From positions 124,001-188,000 of the forward strand of contig VWPU01011625.1 of NCBI GenBank assembly GCA_013398955.1: 64,000 nt of DNA, read 5' to 3'. Below are positions 53,601 through 64,000 of the stretch, piece by piece. How positions within the stretch are numbered: the stretch's first letter is position 1; each line of letters starts with the position of its first letter. Source of the stretch: Callaeas wilsoni (taxonomy: Eukaryota > Chordata > Aves > Passeriformes > Callaeidae). Below the pieces are notes generated by a model. That model saw nothing but the letters and a program-made list of their open reading frames with translations. It did no database searches and was not told the origin of the DNA. The translations under genes were made by a program, and so were the position numbers.

Positions 53601-56600
53601 CAAAACCAGATCTAACCTGCGGCTAAATGCTCAGGGCCAGATCCTTGGGTAGATTAAATCATCATTAGGTCATTCATGTTAATGGAAGGATGTGCTGATT
53701 GACCTCCACTGAAGATTTTAGCTGGCCTGTGTATGTGCCTGCTGAAATTAAGAGGGCTTTCCAATGAGTGATGTGATTTTGAGTCACTTGTTTGGTACAT
53801 ATTTTCTTTTATTCCATTTTACCGTCTGTCTTTCACTTACCAGGGCACAGTTGCCCTCATCACTGTCCCACTCAAGGATTATAACTTTCCCCTTTCCAAG
53901 TCTTGGACAACCAATTATTAAACAGTAACTGATACCAGAAAAGTACATAGGTTATTTAATATCAAAAAGTAACTCTTTCTGGTGCAGCTCTTAGCACTGT
54001 TCTGGAAACAACGTAAAGTTTAGGTCCCTTTGCCCCAGCCACTGTCTTGGCTGTTTAAGATCTTAATCACACAAGGTTTCAGCTACAGATGACAACCAAA
54101 TATATTACTGCTATTCAGGATATTTGTTTTGACATCTCTTTGCAAAATAAGTACGATAATAAAAGAGCTCCAGCAGGTAATTCTTGCAAACCATTTAGAA
54201 AATCATGAATGCTCTCTGGGATGCCCCCAGCTTTCTGCTTTGTCATTGTGAGAAGGCAAAGGAAGGCACTGAATGGGTAAGCAACATTGACAAAAAACAC
54301 ATCTTCTTCACAATGACAAAAAACACATCTTCTTCACAATGCCTGATTAACCTCTGAAAGTTACTGCCATAAGATACTACTGATTCTTCCAGAAACAGTA
54401 TGGTTTCAGTATTATAACCAGATAGAATGAAAATACTCTCTAGTACTCTATACTTCAGTGGAGCATTGAGCAGGCTTTTCTGCCTGCTGCATTTGAAATT
54501 TATTTCTGTCTAAAGTATTTGGTAGGGGCCTTCTCAAGGAATTAGTTTCATGCTATGATTCAGCCCGCCATAGAAATTTTTATATTTCTATATTTTGATA
54601 CACTTATATAATGTGCCTTTGCCAACTAAGTAGCAGAACAGTATTCAGTCTTTATGTAAGACTTTTTATTTATATATCAAAATACTTTCCACATAAAATT
54701 AATGGATATAGAAACTAAGACTGAAAGGAACAACTCAGATCTTTGGTGTTAGAGATCACAAATAAAATACAGGTTTCTTAAATTAATCTAATTACCTTTT
54801 TAACTTGTCATGCTTGAAGATCACATAATTCACGTGTATTCTTAATTAACATTGTTTTGAAAAATCAAACTTAATTTAAGACAGAAGTAGTCTAACTAAT
54901 ATTCTTACATATTGCTAATGGTAATTAATACATTATTACATAACTGGAAAGTCATATGAAAACATGAATAGTTCCAATGCAAAGATCTGGTGGTGCCATA
55001 AGAAGTCTCTTTGAGAAAATTGTATGGTAGACTAACAGCTTTTTTCTAAGAGAAGTCATAGGGATATTAGAGAGTAAAACCAGGGGTTAGCAGACTTCTG
55101 GGAGTCCACAGACTATTGGTAATGAAGCCACAAGCTATAACTAAGAACAATAAGTCAGTCAGGAGTAGGATTGTTTTTGCTATACAACAAATGTGTAAGG
55201 AGCTGGAAATCAAACAGGACTGAAAGGTACTGTTCTAAGCACATAGCATGTTCCTGCTCCACAACAGGCACAAAACCTGAGAGAGCCCTGACTTCAAAAT
55301 CCAAATCCTGGTTGCCAAAGCCTCTATGAGTTCGAAAACATAAGTGAAAAAATTTGTGTCAGAAGATCCCTTGAAAAGTATAGAGCAGAAAGGAAGAGAC
55401 AGTCAGCTGTAAACCAGTGGAGGCAGAGAAGGTGTGCTGGCAAATAGCATTGCATGGTTGACTCATCCTTGTGCTCCTTTCTCTAGGCATCCCCTGGATG
55501 CCAATGCCAGGAATGGGGTACTGGAAAAGAAAGGTTTCTGATCTGCCCTGATAGAGCTATTCTTACATTACCTGCCCTCACAGATGGGTACCACCACAGT
55601 AGAATCTTATTGCAGAAGGAAGTTGAATCACCAGTTGCAGGCTCTGTCTTCTGTGCTGGCTTCTGGTTTGCTTTTTGTAACATCATGTCCTGCCCCATTT
55701 ATTCAAAGACTGGAGAAGCAATCAGTGTTTTCTGTTTGTGGATCAGTAGCATCTTTTTGACCTTGTTAATTTCAGAGTACTGAAAGCCTGAAAAGTGGAA
55801 TTAGAAGCAACATTTCTAGTAAAGAGATTTCAAATGATTCTGCATGCAGTGGTCACTGAATTGGGAAAATTTGCTGCAGTTTTTTCCCTCAGAGAAATTT
55901 ACTTTACATTACAGTACATGAATGGCCTCTGAGAAAAAAATCTCATAGTGATGACAAACTACTTTCTCATCTGAGGCAACATCTTTTGTCACTGAAGCTG
56001 TTCCTCCACTTTGGGCAATAAGTCAGAAAGTTACTTTCCCTGGACTATTTGCTGAGCTTTAGTCTAGACTTAGAATCAAAAGTCTCTATTTTCTGTGCAG
56101 CTCTCATAAAAGTCATTTCCTAGAACAATAAATAACTAGACCAGGGTCTCAGATACTTTAAAAGCTACATTTATAGTTACAGTTCAACAAATACTGCACA
56201 TTTTTAATGTAAATAACCCTACAAAGTTTTAAATGGTGCATGGGTCAATCTCACACTCCTTTTACATTTGTTTCTTTGGAAACATAAAAGTGACAGAGTT
56301 CTAGCAACACTTACGTTTGTGGGAACAAATTTTTGAGGTCATATATACTAAAATATTAGTTAGCATTCATGAAAATTAGACTTCATATGTAACTACTCAG
56401 ATCAGAAAGGCCTTTGGTTCACATCTCTACTCCAACTCCACATTTGTTTGTACATCCCAACCATACCCAGAATTGCGAAAGTCTTGTGTTACCCCAAAGT
56501 ATACTTGACCACCCATTAAGAACTTCAAAGATTTAGGAAATTTCAAAAAATACCACTTCAGTTCAGAACATTAAAGGACTTAGACACATTAAGACTGGCT

Positions 56601-58432
56601 AAGACACTTAAGTCTAAAATGTAGATTCCAAAAATCCTCAGTAGGTGTGTTTGTGTTAAAGTCTATCTGTCCTTAGGCTTCTGATATAAAGTATCACAGG
56701 TGCCCACCTGCTGAATTAATAACTTGTCTCTGAAAAAACAGAGTGACTCTCCTCTGTTTTTCTGAAGTGTGGCATCACACTCCAGTCTTCAAAAGATGAG
56801 AGTTCATTACAGAGTCAAAAATAGAAAAGAACAGCCCATCAAAGGAAGGACTTAAGCTTGCTGCTGCCTAACTGCCTTTTAATTGATGTTTCATTATTTT
56901 CTTCACCTGACACTCCCAAGTCTATGCAATATGTGAAGAGTCCCTCCATCTAGCCTGAGCTACAGATTCTGCTGTAGGATACTCTTGTGTCCCATGCCAT
57001 AGCCCCCATGTTCTTTCTGGGCTTGAATCTCTGTGCTCTGTGCATCTTGGGAAGCCAAGTGCCTATGTGCATCTGACAATTCTGCAAAGTGTCTTTCTGA
57101 CCCTTTAAGTACCTAATTATCTTGGAAAATATGATTTGCAGCATTGCTTGTATTTGATACCCACAAATAGGCCTAAGGGATCATCTTCCTACCTCACAGA
57201 GTTCTTTCATTTCTCCATTATTTTTACAAAGCACTAAATTACATTTCTGATGAGAAAATGAGGTGAGCTGACAAATACCGGACTGAACAGATACATTACA
57301 TGCTGTTGCAAAAAATAAAATTATATTATGCTGATCAGATACATTTGTTATAAACTGTTCCTCAATTCTTCCTCATTGATAAATGCACAAGTGCACGGTC
57401 TCTCTGTAATTCCCATCTTGCCCATTGGATGCTTTAGCACAATATTAACAGAAACAAAGGACGATAAGATTACAAGCCAGTGATGAAGTATCTCAAGACT
57501 TGCATTGGCATTAATTGAGCTGTTATTTTCCCTTCCGGACTTAAATCCTGATTTTTTGGGATCTTGACTTAAATAAAGGATCAAAAATTTTCTGACTGAA
57601 AAGGCATCAAAATGATAAGGTATAATGGCTATGCTATCTGCAGGACTCTATGAAGACACTTAAGGGGCAAAGTCAATCAGGCATACACATGAACAGCAAT
57701 GGGAGTAAGGATCAAAGTGCAGTTTTGGTAAGGTTTTCTAAATGTGCTGCAGACATTCTTGGCTGCCTGCAAACATCAGATAAGAGTCTACATAAGCATG
57801 GTGAAAAGAAGAATAATTGCCACATTTAGTAGATTTGCACGCCCAGATTAATGGCTCATGGCTAGGAGTTCATCTGTAAGCGAGCAATATTTAGTAGGTG
57901 TGAGAAAGAAATACCAATCATGTCTTGAACTGGAACATAGTTCAAATCCATGAAAAGAAATCAATGACTCAGTACTATCAGCTTAGAAATGAAATGTAAT
58001 GAAGTACAGAAGTTCAAAGAAATTTTCAGGCCATATTGAAGAGATCAGGCAGAGCCAGAAATAGGAAATACAATCTTGAAGGAACTTCACTGTAGCCACA
58101 GCTATCATATGACGTTCTGAAGATAAGACAGTAAAGTAGCAGACGTTCTCTCCAAAGTGAGAATGAATGTATGTTTTTTGTTCAATTTGAAGTTGCACTT
58201 TGTTCCATAAGCAACATCAAACTCAAATGGATGCTAGAAGTACATATGGCTGGATTTATGAATACTTATAGCAAAATGACAGCTGACAGGAAGAAAAATC
58301 ATCATTAAAATCAAGAAAATTATCAGATGTGCCACAATAATAGAAAGACTGTACAGTTCTTGTTATTTAACCATGTAGGGACATTTACTACTTAAATTTG
58401 CAAAAGACTTGTAAAAGAAATAAATAGGCATT
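44635..58432. other. Intergenic region, no recognised gene
   Basis: Mostly AT-rich. A GC-richer patch at about 47155-47340 is open on the + strand (within 46973-47392) but reads as low-complexity Pro/Ser/Cys with no known domain. A 26-base tandem duplication lies at 54288-54339. GCATGTG occurs three times in tandem near 51458-51478. No RNA gene was recognised. Confidence 0.5.
54288..54339. repeat. 26-base perfect tandem duplication
   Basis: A 26-base unit starting tgacaaaaaacacatcttct occupies 54288-54313 and is repeated exactly at 54314-54339. The identity of both copies points to a recent duplication. Confidence 0.95.
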
Positions 58433-58438
58433 TTTATT
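58433..58438 (-). terminator. Candidate poly(A) signal of the minus-strand cytokine-like gene
   Basis: AATAAA on the minus strand (TTTATT on +), about 510 bases downstream of the putative stop at 58946. ATTTA pentamers on the minus strand lie between stop and signal (TAAAT on + at 58569-58573), with two more next to the signal (58421-58425, 58393-58397). ATTTA motifs are common in cytokine 3' UTRs but also in AT-rich DNA. Confidence 0.3.
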
Positions 58439-58945
58439 TCCATTCAGCTGATGTATAAACTCAGGCGCAGGTGGGTTTGTCTAGTTCCTCTCATCAGTAA
58501 TGCTGTCTCCTGATACCCATGGCTTATCACAGCCTCAATGAAACAGTTTTTTTGTGGGAGCTCATTACTAAATTACTAGCAAGAAAACACTGATTTGACA
58601 CTGGTTATCCAATGGTTATCATAAACCATGAAGTGTTCTGAGATATGCAAGCTAATATTACCTTCCCTAATCTTATTTGGCCTCAGCATTAGGCACCTCA
58701 GCCAACAGCTATTGTTTTCTGTCAGAAGAGATTGATCAAGATGACAAATTGCAAATAAAGTTTACAGATTTTTCCTTTTAAACAGGACCAAACCAAGTGC
58801 TGTGGGGAGATTTTCCCTTTGATCTATTGAAATAATCACTGGAGAGAAAAAGCACAATACTCCAAATTGAACATGTTGCTTCAAATCTCCATAACAATGT
58901 GAGAGACATATTGGCAAAACCTGTTTTGCTCCTGTAAAACAGCAT

Positions 58946-59014
58946 TCAAAGAGTAAAATCTTGACAATATTTGTTTACATTTGTCAGTAGAAATTTAATT
59001 TGCCAAAAACTGAA
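58946..59014 (-). CDS. Putative cytokine-like gene, exon 3 (C-terminal helix)
   Basis: After a strong acceptor on the minus strand (gccttttcttctgcag, ending at 59015) the frame that continues exon 2 in phase 0 reads FSFWQIKFLLTNVNKYCQ and then DFTL and a TGA stop at 58948-58946. The segment is amphipathic and would suit the last helix of a small four-helix cytokine (compare the FLxxxxxxL-type D helices of IL-2, IL-15 and IL-4), but it is too short for a family call. The intron to exon 2 is 59015-59411 (397 bases). The splice prediction is mine and untested. Confidence 0.3.
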   Translation of the reverse strand, partial: FSFWQIKFLLTNVNKYCQDFTL

Positions 59015-59411
59015 CTGCAGAAGAAAAGGCCTAAGTAACTGAAAATTTAGGCCTGGATTCGTTTAATGATTTCTCCTGTTGTCCAGATGCCATTTTAAAT
59101 TACCTCCATTCCTTATATATTTAAGTAATTTCTAGGAACATTTTAGAATCCTATTCATTTAACTGGCTAGGGTAAGGAAAAAAGAAAGTCACACAGGGCA
59201 ATGAAACTAAGTTTGCTAACTGATTTTCTGCAAATGCATCGGTTTCCAAGCTCTTTTGTCCACACTGAAGTTGGCTAACTGAATGCAAGCTTGATCAAAA
59301 CCAGACTGGAAGACAACTGGCAAGAAGCAGGAGAGGGGTAGACGAGCAATAAAGGGCACGGAGGTGGTAAGGTCACACTTGTACGAAGTGCAATCTGAAC
59401 TAAAGGCTCAC

Positions 59412-59621
59412 CTGGAAATACCCACGAGTATAGGAGCAGATGTCTTCATACTCACAGGGACACAGCCCTCCACGTATGGACAAAAGTAGTTTTTTATAGT
59501 GCAGCACATTGGCATTCAGCTCTGATAGTAACTGCGTAAAGCAAACTTCAGACTTCTCCTCACAGGGCTTGCAAATCATTTGCAGGACCTCATTAAAGAG
59601 AACTTTGTTAAGCACAGAATG
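59412..59621 (-). CDS. Putative cytokine-like gene, exon 2
   Basis: A 210-base, 70-codon phase 0-0 segment. A TAG directly before CAT (59621) is the acceptor (ctttcttag), and the donor is CAG|gtgagc at 59411-59406. The translation starts HSVLNKVLFNEVLQMICKPC and continues EEKSEVCFTQLLSELNANVL and HYKKLLLSIRGGLCPCEYED, ending TRGYFQ. It has six Cys and two helix-like Leu-rich stretches. C-x6-C-F also occurs in IL-15 and IL-21. CF-x2-L-x2-L followed by Tyr and Leu-Leu recalls helix B of the IL-6/G-CSF/IL-23p19 group. These are weak resemblances. An internal gtgagt (in the LCPCEY codons) is an alternative donor that would shorten the exon. Without splicing the frame stops three codons past the donor. 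Confidence 0.38.
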
Positions 59622-59850
59622 CTAAGAAAGCATTGCCACCAGATGAGAGCATGATAGAGCTACAGCGAGCCATTAGAATCAGGTATCACTTTTTCCATGT
59701 GCAATGCAAGATTTTCCAAGTCAGTGTCTGGAATTCAAACCCAAATACGTCTGAATCTCAGATGAGGCTTTTATCTGGAGGAAAAATACTCCCAAGAAGC
59801 AAGTTTTCAAACTAAGGAGAGGGCAGACATAAAAATCAGGAATGATTTAC

Positions 59851-60066
59851 CTTCAGTCTCATGTCCATATTGGCTTGTTTGCCAGGATGGCAGAGCCTGC
59901 AGTACAAGCTCTCCCCAACAACAACAAAAATGCCATGAAAATATTGAACACACAAGATATTTTTAGCACCTGTGCCTGTTCTTTTGCAGCTTTCTGTGGT
60001 TGAGTTCCGTAAAGAACTGTTGGCCCCAATCATGGCAAGCCCCAAAGCCTGACAGCTGGCTGGCAT
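59851..60066 (-). CDS. Putative cytokine-like gene, exon 1 with leader-like segment
   Basis: Open frame from ATG (60066-60064, context aacaATGc) to CTG AAG|gtaaat (donor 59850-59845), 72 codons, phase 0. It starts MPASCQALGLAMIGANSSLR, with two N-glycosylation sequons (NSS, NST). It then has a hydrophobic run ILCVQYFHGIFVVVG at about residues 37-51, followed by ESLYCRLCHPGK. A signal peptide with a long N-region, as in IL-15, is one reading. Another is that the true exon is only the last 43 bases after the internal acceptor tgtactgcag. Upstream on the minus strand lie a TTAAAAAG TATA-like motif (60292-60285) and a GGGAAACTCT kB-like motif (60168-60159). The intron to exon 2 is 229 bases. The whole model gives 164 residues. 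Confidence 0.3.
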
Positions 60067-60292
60067 TGTTACAGTATCTCAGCGTTTGGAAGGTGATCAG
60101 CACAGCACAGAACGCACGCTAGAGTTCAGCCTGCTAGAACAGCCCTTATGGGTTGGAGAGAGTTTCCCAGAGAGGGACTGCAGCACAGAAGACTCCCGCA
60201 CAGTGACTTTAGACATTTGGTCAGGAGATATTAGCAGGGAGAAAGGACTGGATTCCCCAGTCTCCCTGTAAGTTCGCTGCAAGGCTTTTTAA

Positions 60293-63229
60293 GGAAAAAA
60301 CGAAGGCTGCAAATGCTCTGCTGAGGCTTTCCCAGCATTTCTGCTTTTCCACAATAAATTGGAGAGAGACTCTCCAAAGTGAAAAGTGGTTTTTTTCTCC
60401 CCTACAAACTTGTAAGAAGACTACATGGACAATGGAAAAGTCCAAAGTCATCAGAGGCTCTTGGTAGAATGAGCTGAAAAGTGATTCCCAAATTCCAGCT
60501 GCAGTGTGAAACTGTAAAACACCTCAAGCTCCTGCTTTCTTGATGTTTGAGGTTCTGTGGACAAGAGTTAGCTTAACAGCTTAGTTCAGCAGAGTAAAGC
60601 TCCTTCATGTTTTCAAGTGTATGAGGGAAATGGGGAGAGGCTTCTTGTTGGAGCCAGTTACCGGTGCCAGACAGCAGGGTTCATCCTCTGGCACCCATTC
60701 AGACTGTGTCAACCAATCAATTCAAAAAAGGGAAAAATTTAATGCTATCTTCCAGAGGACAAAAAGCCGTTCTTAGAAACGCAGCAAGGAAGAAGCCACC
60801 TGGGGCACCACAAACAGACCCAGTCCCATTAATGTTCCCCAGTCTCCGAGAGATAAATCATTCTTGGCTATAATCACACCTCCCTGCTTCAGGGATGTTA
60901 GATGCCAAAATTAGTAGTCTAGGGACTTCCTAGGTGTCTACAGTTGATAAGGAAAGAAAGGTTCCCAGAGGGCATAAAATGAGCTTGTAGTCTGCTGCCT
61001 TTCTCTGGAAGACCTTTCAACTTTCTCTGTTGCCTACAGAAGGAGCATAGATGATGAGTTGATTGACGTCTTCTTTTGAGCTTTGTCAAACCGGCACAAG
61101 CTTGGACTTGCTCCTCTTCTCCTGCTGCTCTGTGCAATGAAGACCGAAATAAATTCCAACAGAGAGAATGAAATGAGTATGCTGTTTCATAAACATTTCC
61201 ACACACTTAACACCTTCTTCCTTCCCCACTCCTCAGTTTCTCAAGGGAAACCTTTCTTTTTTTTTTTTTTTTAAGGAAAGCATATAAATTTTATCTTGCA
61301 TCAGACTGTCCTGACTTAACACCTTCTCTTTGGCCTTGGGGTGGAAAATGCAGAGATTTCTCAAAATGTCACTTTTTCTCACAGCTTTTGCTCACAGCCG
61401 AGCACAGCTGTTGCCCACAAAACTGCTGTTTGTGAGATTCTGTAAACAATTCCAGGTTGCAGTAAACGGTGAGGCTTATTCTTTGATAAATCGTTTTAAA
61501 ACACGTAATGCATAGCTTTACTTAAATGCATAAATACAAGGGTTGGAATTGAAGCATAATTTTCAAACTTTGTTCTGCATTTTCTGCCTGCTTAGCAGTT
61601 TTTGCTTTGCTTTAGTATTCATTTTGTTTAGAATAGAAAGCTGTATCCTGCTTTTTAGCCCCAAATTCATAGTTAACATCACTTTCTCTCCAGATCACTG
61701 AAAAATTCCATCAGATTAGTTTAAAATCAAAAGACTTCAGAAAAACTCAAACCCATCACATTATGCTTTTATCTACCTTCTTAATTTCCAAGAACTTAAT
61801 GAACCTTTCTCAGCTGGACAGGTGCCAAATTTCCAAGCGTGTTCTATGCTGGCTGTACTCTCAGGTGTCTGGGGTGTTGGGATTCAGAAACACCCAGCAA
61901 GCCCAAGCTGATTGGTAGGAATACAGTGAGACAAAGAAAAAGAGTTTCTAGGATGCTGTGGACTAAGTGTTGTCTAGAAACACATTTTACGTTTCATATG
62001 TCAAAATATAAATCTGAGTTTCTGAAAGCTGTCACATGCTTAGGACAACATCAGACTTTTTATGATCAGTATCTGTTGGTCTTGAAAAAGATAGTGCATA
62101 AAGGGAAAAACATATTTCAAAACCAAAGGGCTTCTGAGGGCATTTGATAGCATATCTACCTGAAACTTGATTCTTTTTTCCCCCAGGGTTCCCTGATTGG
62201 TGAGATGAATTAGGATTAATGACATTACTGTCACCACTTGTTATGTCATTTAGGCATCAAAGAATGTCCCCTAAGACATCCTAGAAACAGGTGACGAGTG
62301 TAGATGATCATTTGGCATCCTTTTTGTGCACTGTGTGTCTCATTTCTGAAGATGAAACTGTTGGATGCTTCACCCAAATTCACTGGCTGATCTTCAGCAA
62401 TCTGGTACAGAGCATACACAGGCAGAGCCTCAGAGAAGACCCTGGTAGGCAAGAACAGCTGCAAGCATAAGTGAACTTCATCCCTAGATTTTAGAGACTT
62501 CTATTAATCTCTTCATTAGCCAGTGCATTTGAGAATTCAGCCTCTTTGGTACGTATCAAGGCAAGTTGGTAGCAGCTTGTGTGTAGAGTTGAAAAGCAAA
62601 CAGACATTTGGCAGTGAAATGCTCAGACCCCCAGGGCATGGGTCTTATAAACCTTTACTATAAGTATGCTTTTTAGGGTGGGACTGAATGGGAAGGATAC
62701 AGTCCATTCTCTTCAATCTTGCAACAGATGTCTACAAGGCATTCCCAAGATTTAGAAAGACAGCCTAAAATAACATGAAAATAAGTAAAATAGGTTAAGA
62801 AAGCTAGCATCCTCTTTTTTTCATCTTTCTTTTCAACAACTGGTGCTTTCAAACTCTCAGTAGTTTTACTGTCATGGACCTGACTACATCTCTTTCCTCC
62901 TGGATGTTTGGCACCCTGGGCTCAAGGCCAATTTTGATAACAGAGATGTTCAGCCTTAAGCCAGTGCTGTGAGAAGCTGCAGTGGGGGCCTGCCTATCCT
63001 TCACCTGGTACTTGTAAAATGGCTCAGGCTCTTCCTTTCTCCCTGAGCTTCATTGCTGGTTCATCAGTGCCCATTCTTGTACTTCCCTGATTTTGGCCCT
63101 GATCCTCACTAGCTGTCTTGATTTTCTGCCTTGACCTTGTGATGCCTTAGGATTTTAGCTTTTATATTGTCATATATTTGTAATCCTGCAATTCTTTAGT
63201 GTGTAACTCTGAGCTCCATGTAGAGTGTT
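60293..63229. other. Intergenic region, nothing firm recognised
   Basis: AT-rich, with a long T-run at about 61255-61273. A minus-strand frame near 61185 begins MFMKQHTHFILSVGIYFGLH, which is signal-peptide-like, but it stops after 36 codons without a good donor in the right phase. I record it only as an alternative first exon for the minus-strand candidate. Confidence 0.4.
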
Positions 63230-63581
63230 AGCTACTGCTTTTCCCATTTTCGTCAGACACAACAATTCCTCCTCTAGGCCTGAGCATAAAGGACACCTCA
63301 CTGTCTCAGGCCATGAGAAATGTAAACAAAAGTGAGTTGGGGGGAAGCAAGCTGGGAGAATGGGACGCCACTGCCTGAAGCTGTAATTGGACAATTAACC
63401 TCTGATATGCAAATGGACAAAACTTATATCTGGCCAAAAAACGTGTGACTGTGTCCATCCTGGGTGTAGTCTCTGCGAGACTCCTGCACTGCCCAAGGTG
63501 TACCCTGTGAAGGCCTTTCAATAAATCCCTACCCTTTATCCTCTAACTCTGTCTAGCCTCTGTTCCAGGTCACTCTCTACA
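63230..63581 (+). mobile_element. Probable solo LTR of an endogenous retrovirus
   Basis: The layout is LTR-like: a U3-like part, a TATA-like acttatatctgg near 63421, AATAAA at 63520-63525 after an R-like segment, then a pyrimidine-rich U5-like part ending ctctctaca at about 63581. The end TG...CA fits if the element starts at tgtaaac (63319) or further upstream. No primer-binding site or gag-like frame follows, so it looks like a solo LTR. I could not find a convincing target-site duplication, and the left boundary is uncertain. It encodes no protein. Confidence 0.5.
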
Positions 63582-64000
63582 AGGCATCACTTGAAGCTGT
63601 CCCATCCCTATGCACTTTCCTGGCAATTTGGACTGTTAGCTGAGGCAGGTTGTCATTGCAGGCCTGTTCTGTAAGATGAGAGAAGATGAGCTGGAGACAA
63701 GACTCACGCCAAGGCACTGACTGTACCCACACAGGTGCAGATCCACAGCAGAGAAACAGAAGGAATAGAGCAGGTCCAGTGCTGGCAAGATTACTACGCA
63801 ACATCAGGTTTTATTTCAAATATGACCATCATTGCCTCCTGGCTTCCACTATGGCTAATGAAATACAGCATCTAATGAATGATGCTGATCAAAACAGGGA
63901 CTTGTCTCATGTAAAATCTCATCTGTATCCAACTCTGGTCCTTAGATAAGGTGATCATAGAGACTTTTGGCCTGCTGGCCTCCTTTAACTATCATATGAG
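63582..64000. other. Flank at window end, nothing recognised
   Basis: About 420 bases after the putative LTR. A short + frame (63686-63949) has no recognisable similarity. No primer-binding site or retroviral coding sequence is visible. Confidence 0.4.

Noticed and set aside
61083..61274. + frame with a signal-peptide-like Leu run (APLLLLLC)
   Set aside because: No ATG at a suitable place, runs into a poly-T stretch, and no donor in phase.
1..64000. Bacterial-type systems: CRISPR arrays, operons, phage or plasmid modules
   Set aside because: Sequence is clearly vertebrate nuclear DNA with introns and CR1 elements; no spaced repeats or dense gene arrays.

Overview
This is a stretch of vertebrate nuclear DNA, most likely from a bird. 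It is AT-rich and gene-poor, with long introns, and it carries CR1 LINE fragments ending in the 3' terminus typical of bird and reptile CR1s. It contains no bacterial genes, operons, CRISPR arrays or rRNA genes. Species is not determined. Most open frames in the window are chance frames in non-coding DNA.

Region 1 (1 to about 20.9 kb, + strand) is the 3' end of one recognisable gene, the formin FHOD3. Four coding exons join in phase: 16-39, 2610-2781, 4752-4913 and 18906-18988. They give 441 coding bases including the stop, or 146 residues. They cover a 24-base microexon encoding TDEEEDVE (the T(D/E)5XE CK2-site motif known from the muscle isoform), a Ser/Gln-rich linker, the diaphanous autoregulatory domain (DEIMDRIV), the basic ERKRSRANRK segment, and the C-terminal tail ending TSEMQV. 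The last intron is 14 kb. The 3' UTR follows the stop at 18988, with candidate poly(A) signals at 19918, 20693 and 20876.

Region 2 (about 21 to 58 kb) has no gene I can recognise. It holds two CR1 fragments facing each other (about 37.9-38.8 kb on +, about 39.15-40.33 kb on -), a pair of perfect AT-rich palindromes near 28.4 kb, short tandem duplications, and isolated open intervals with good splice-site-like borders (34971-35201, 44390-44634). In mammals TPGS2 lies tail-to-tail next to FHOD3; I could not find it here.

Region 3 (about 58.4 to 60.3 kb, - strand) is the most interesting unexplained piece. Three phase-0 segments (60066-59851, 59621-59412, 59014-58946) splice in silico into a 164-residue, Cys-rich, helix-rich open frame. 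It has a hydrophobic leader-like segment, ATTTA motifs and a poly(A) signal downstream, and it looks like a small secreted helical cytokine. This is a hypothesis from sequence alone. The window ends with a probable solo retroviral LTR (about 63.2-63.58 kb).
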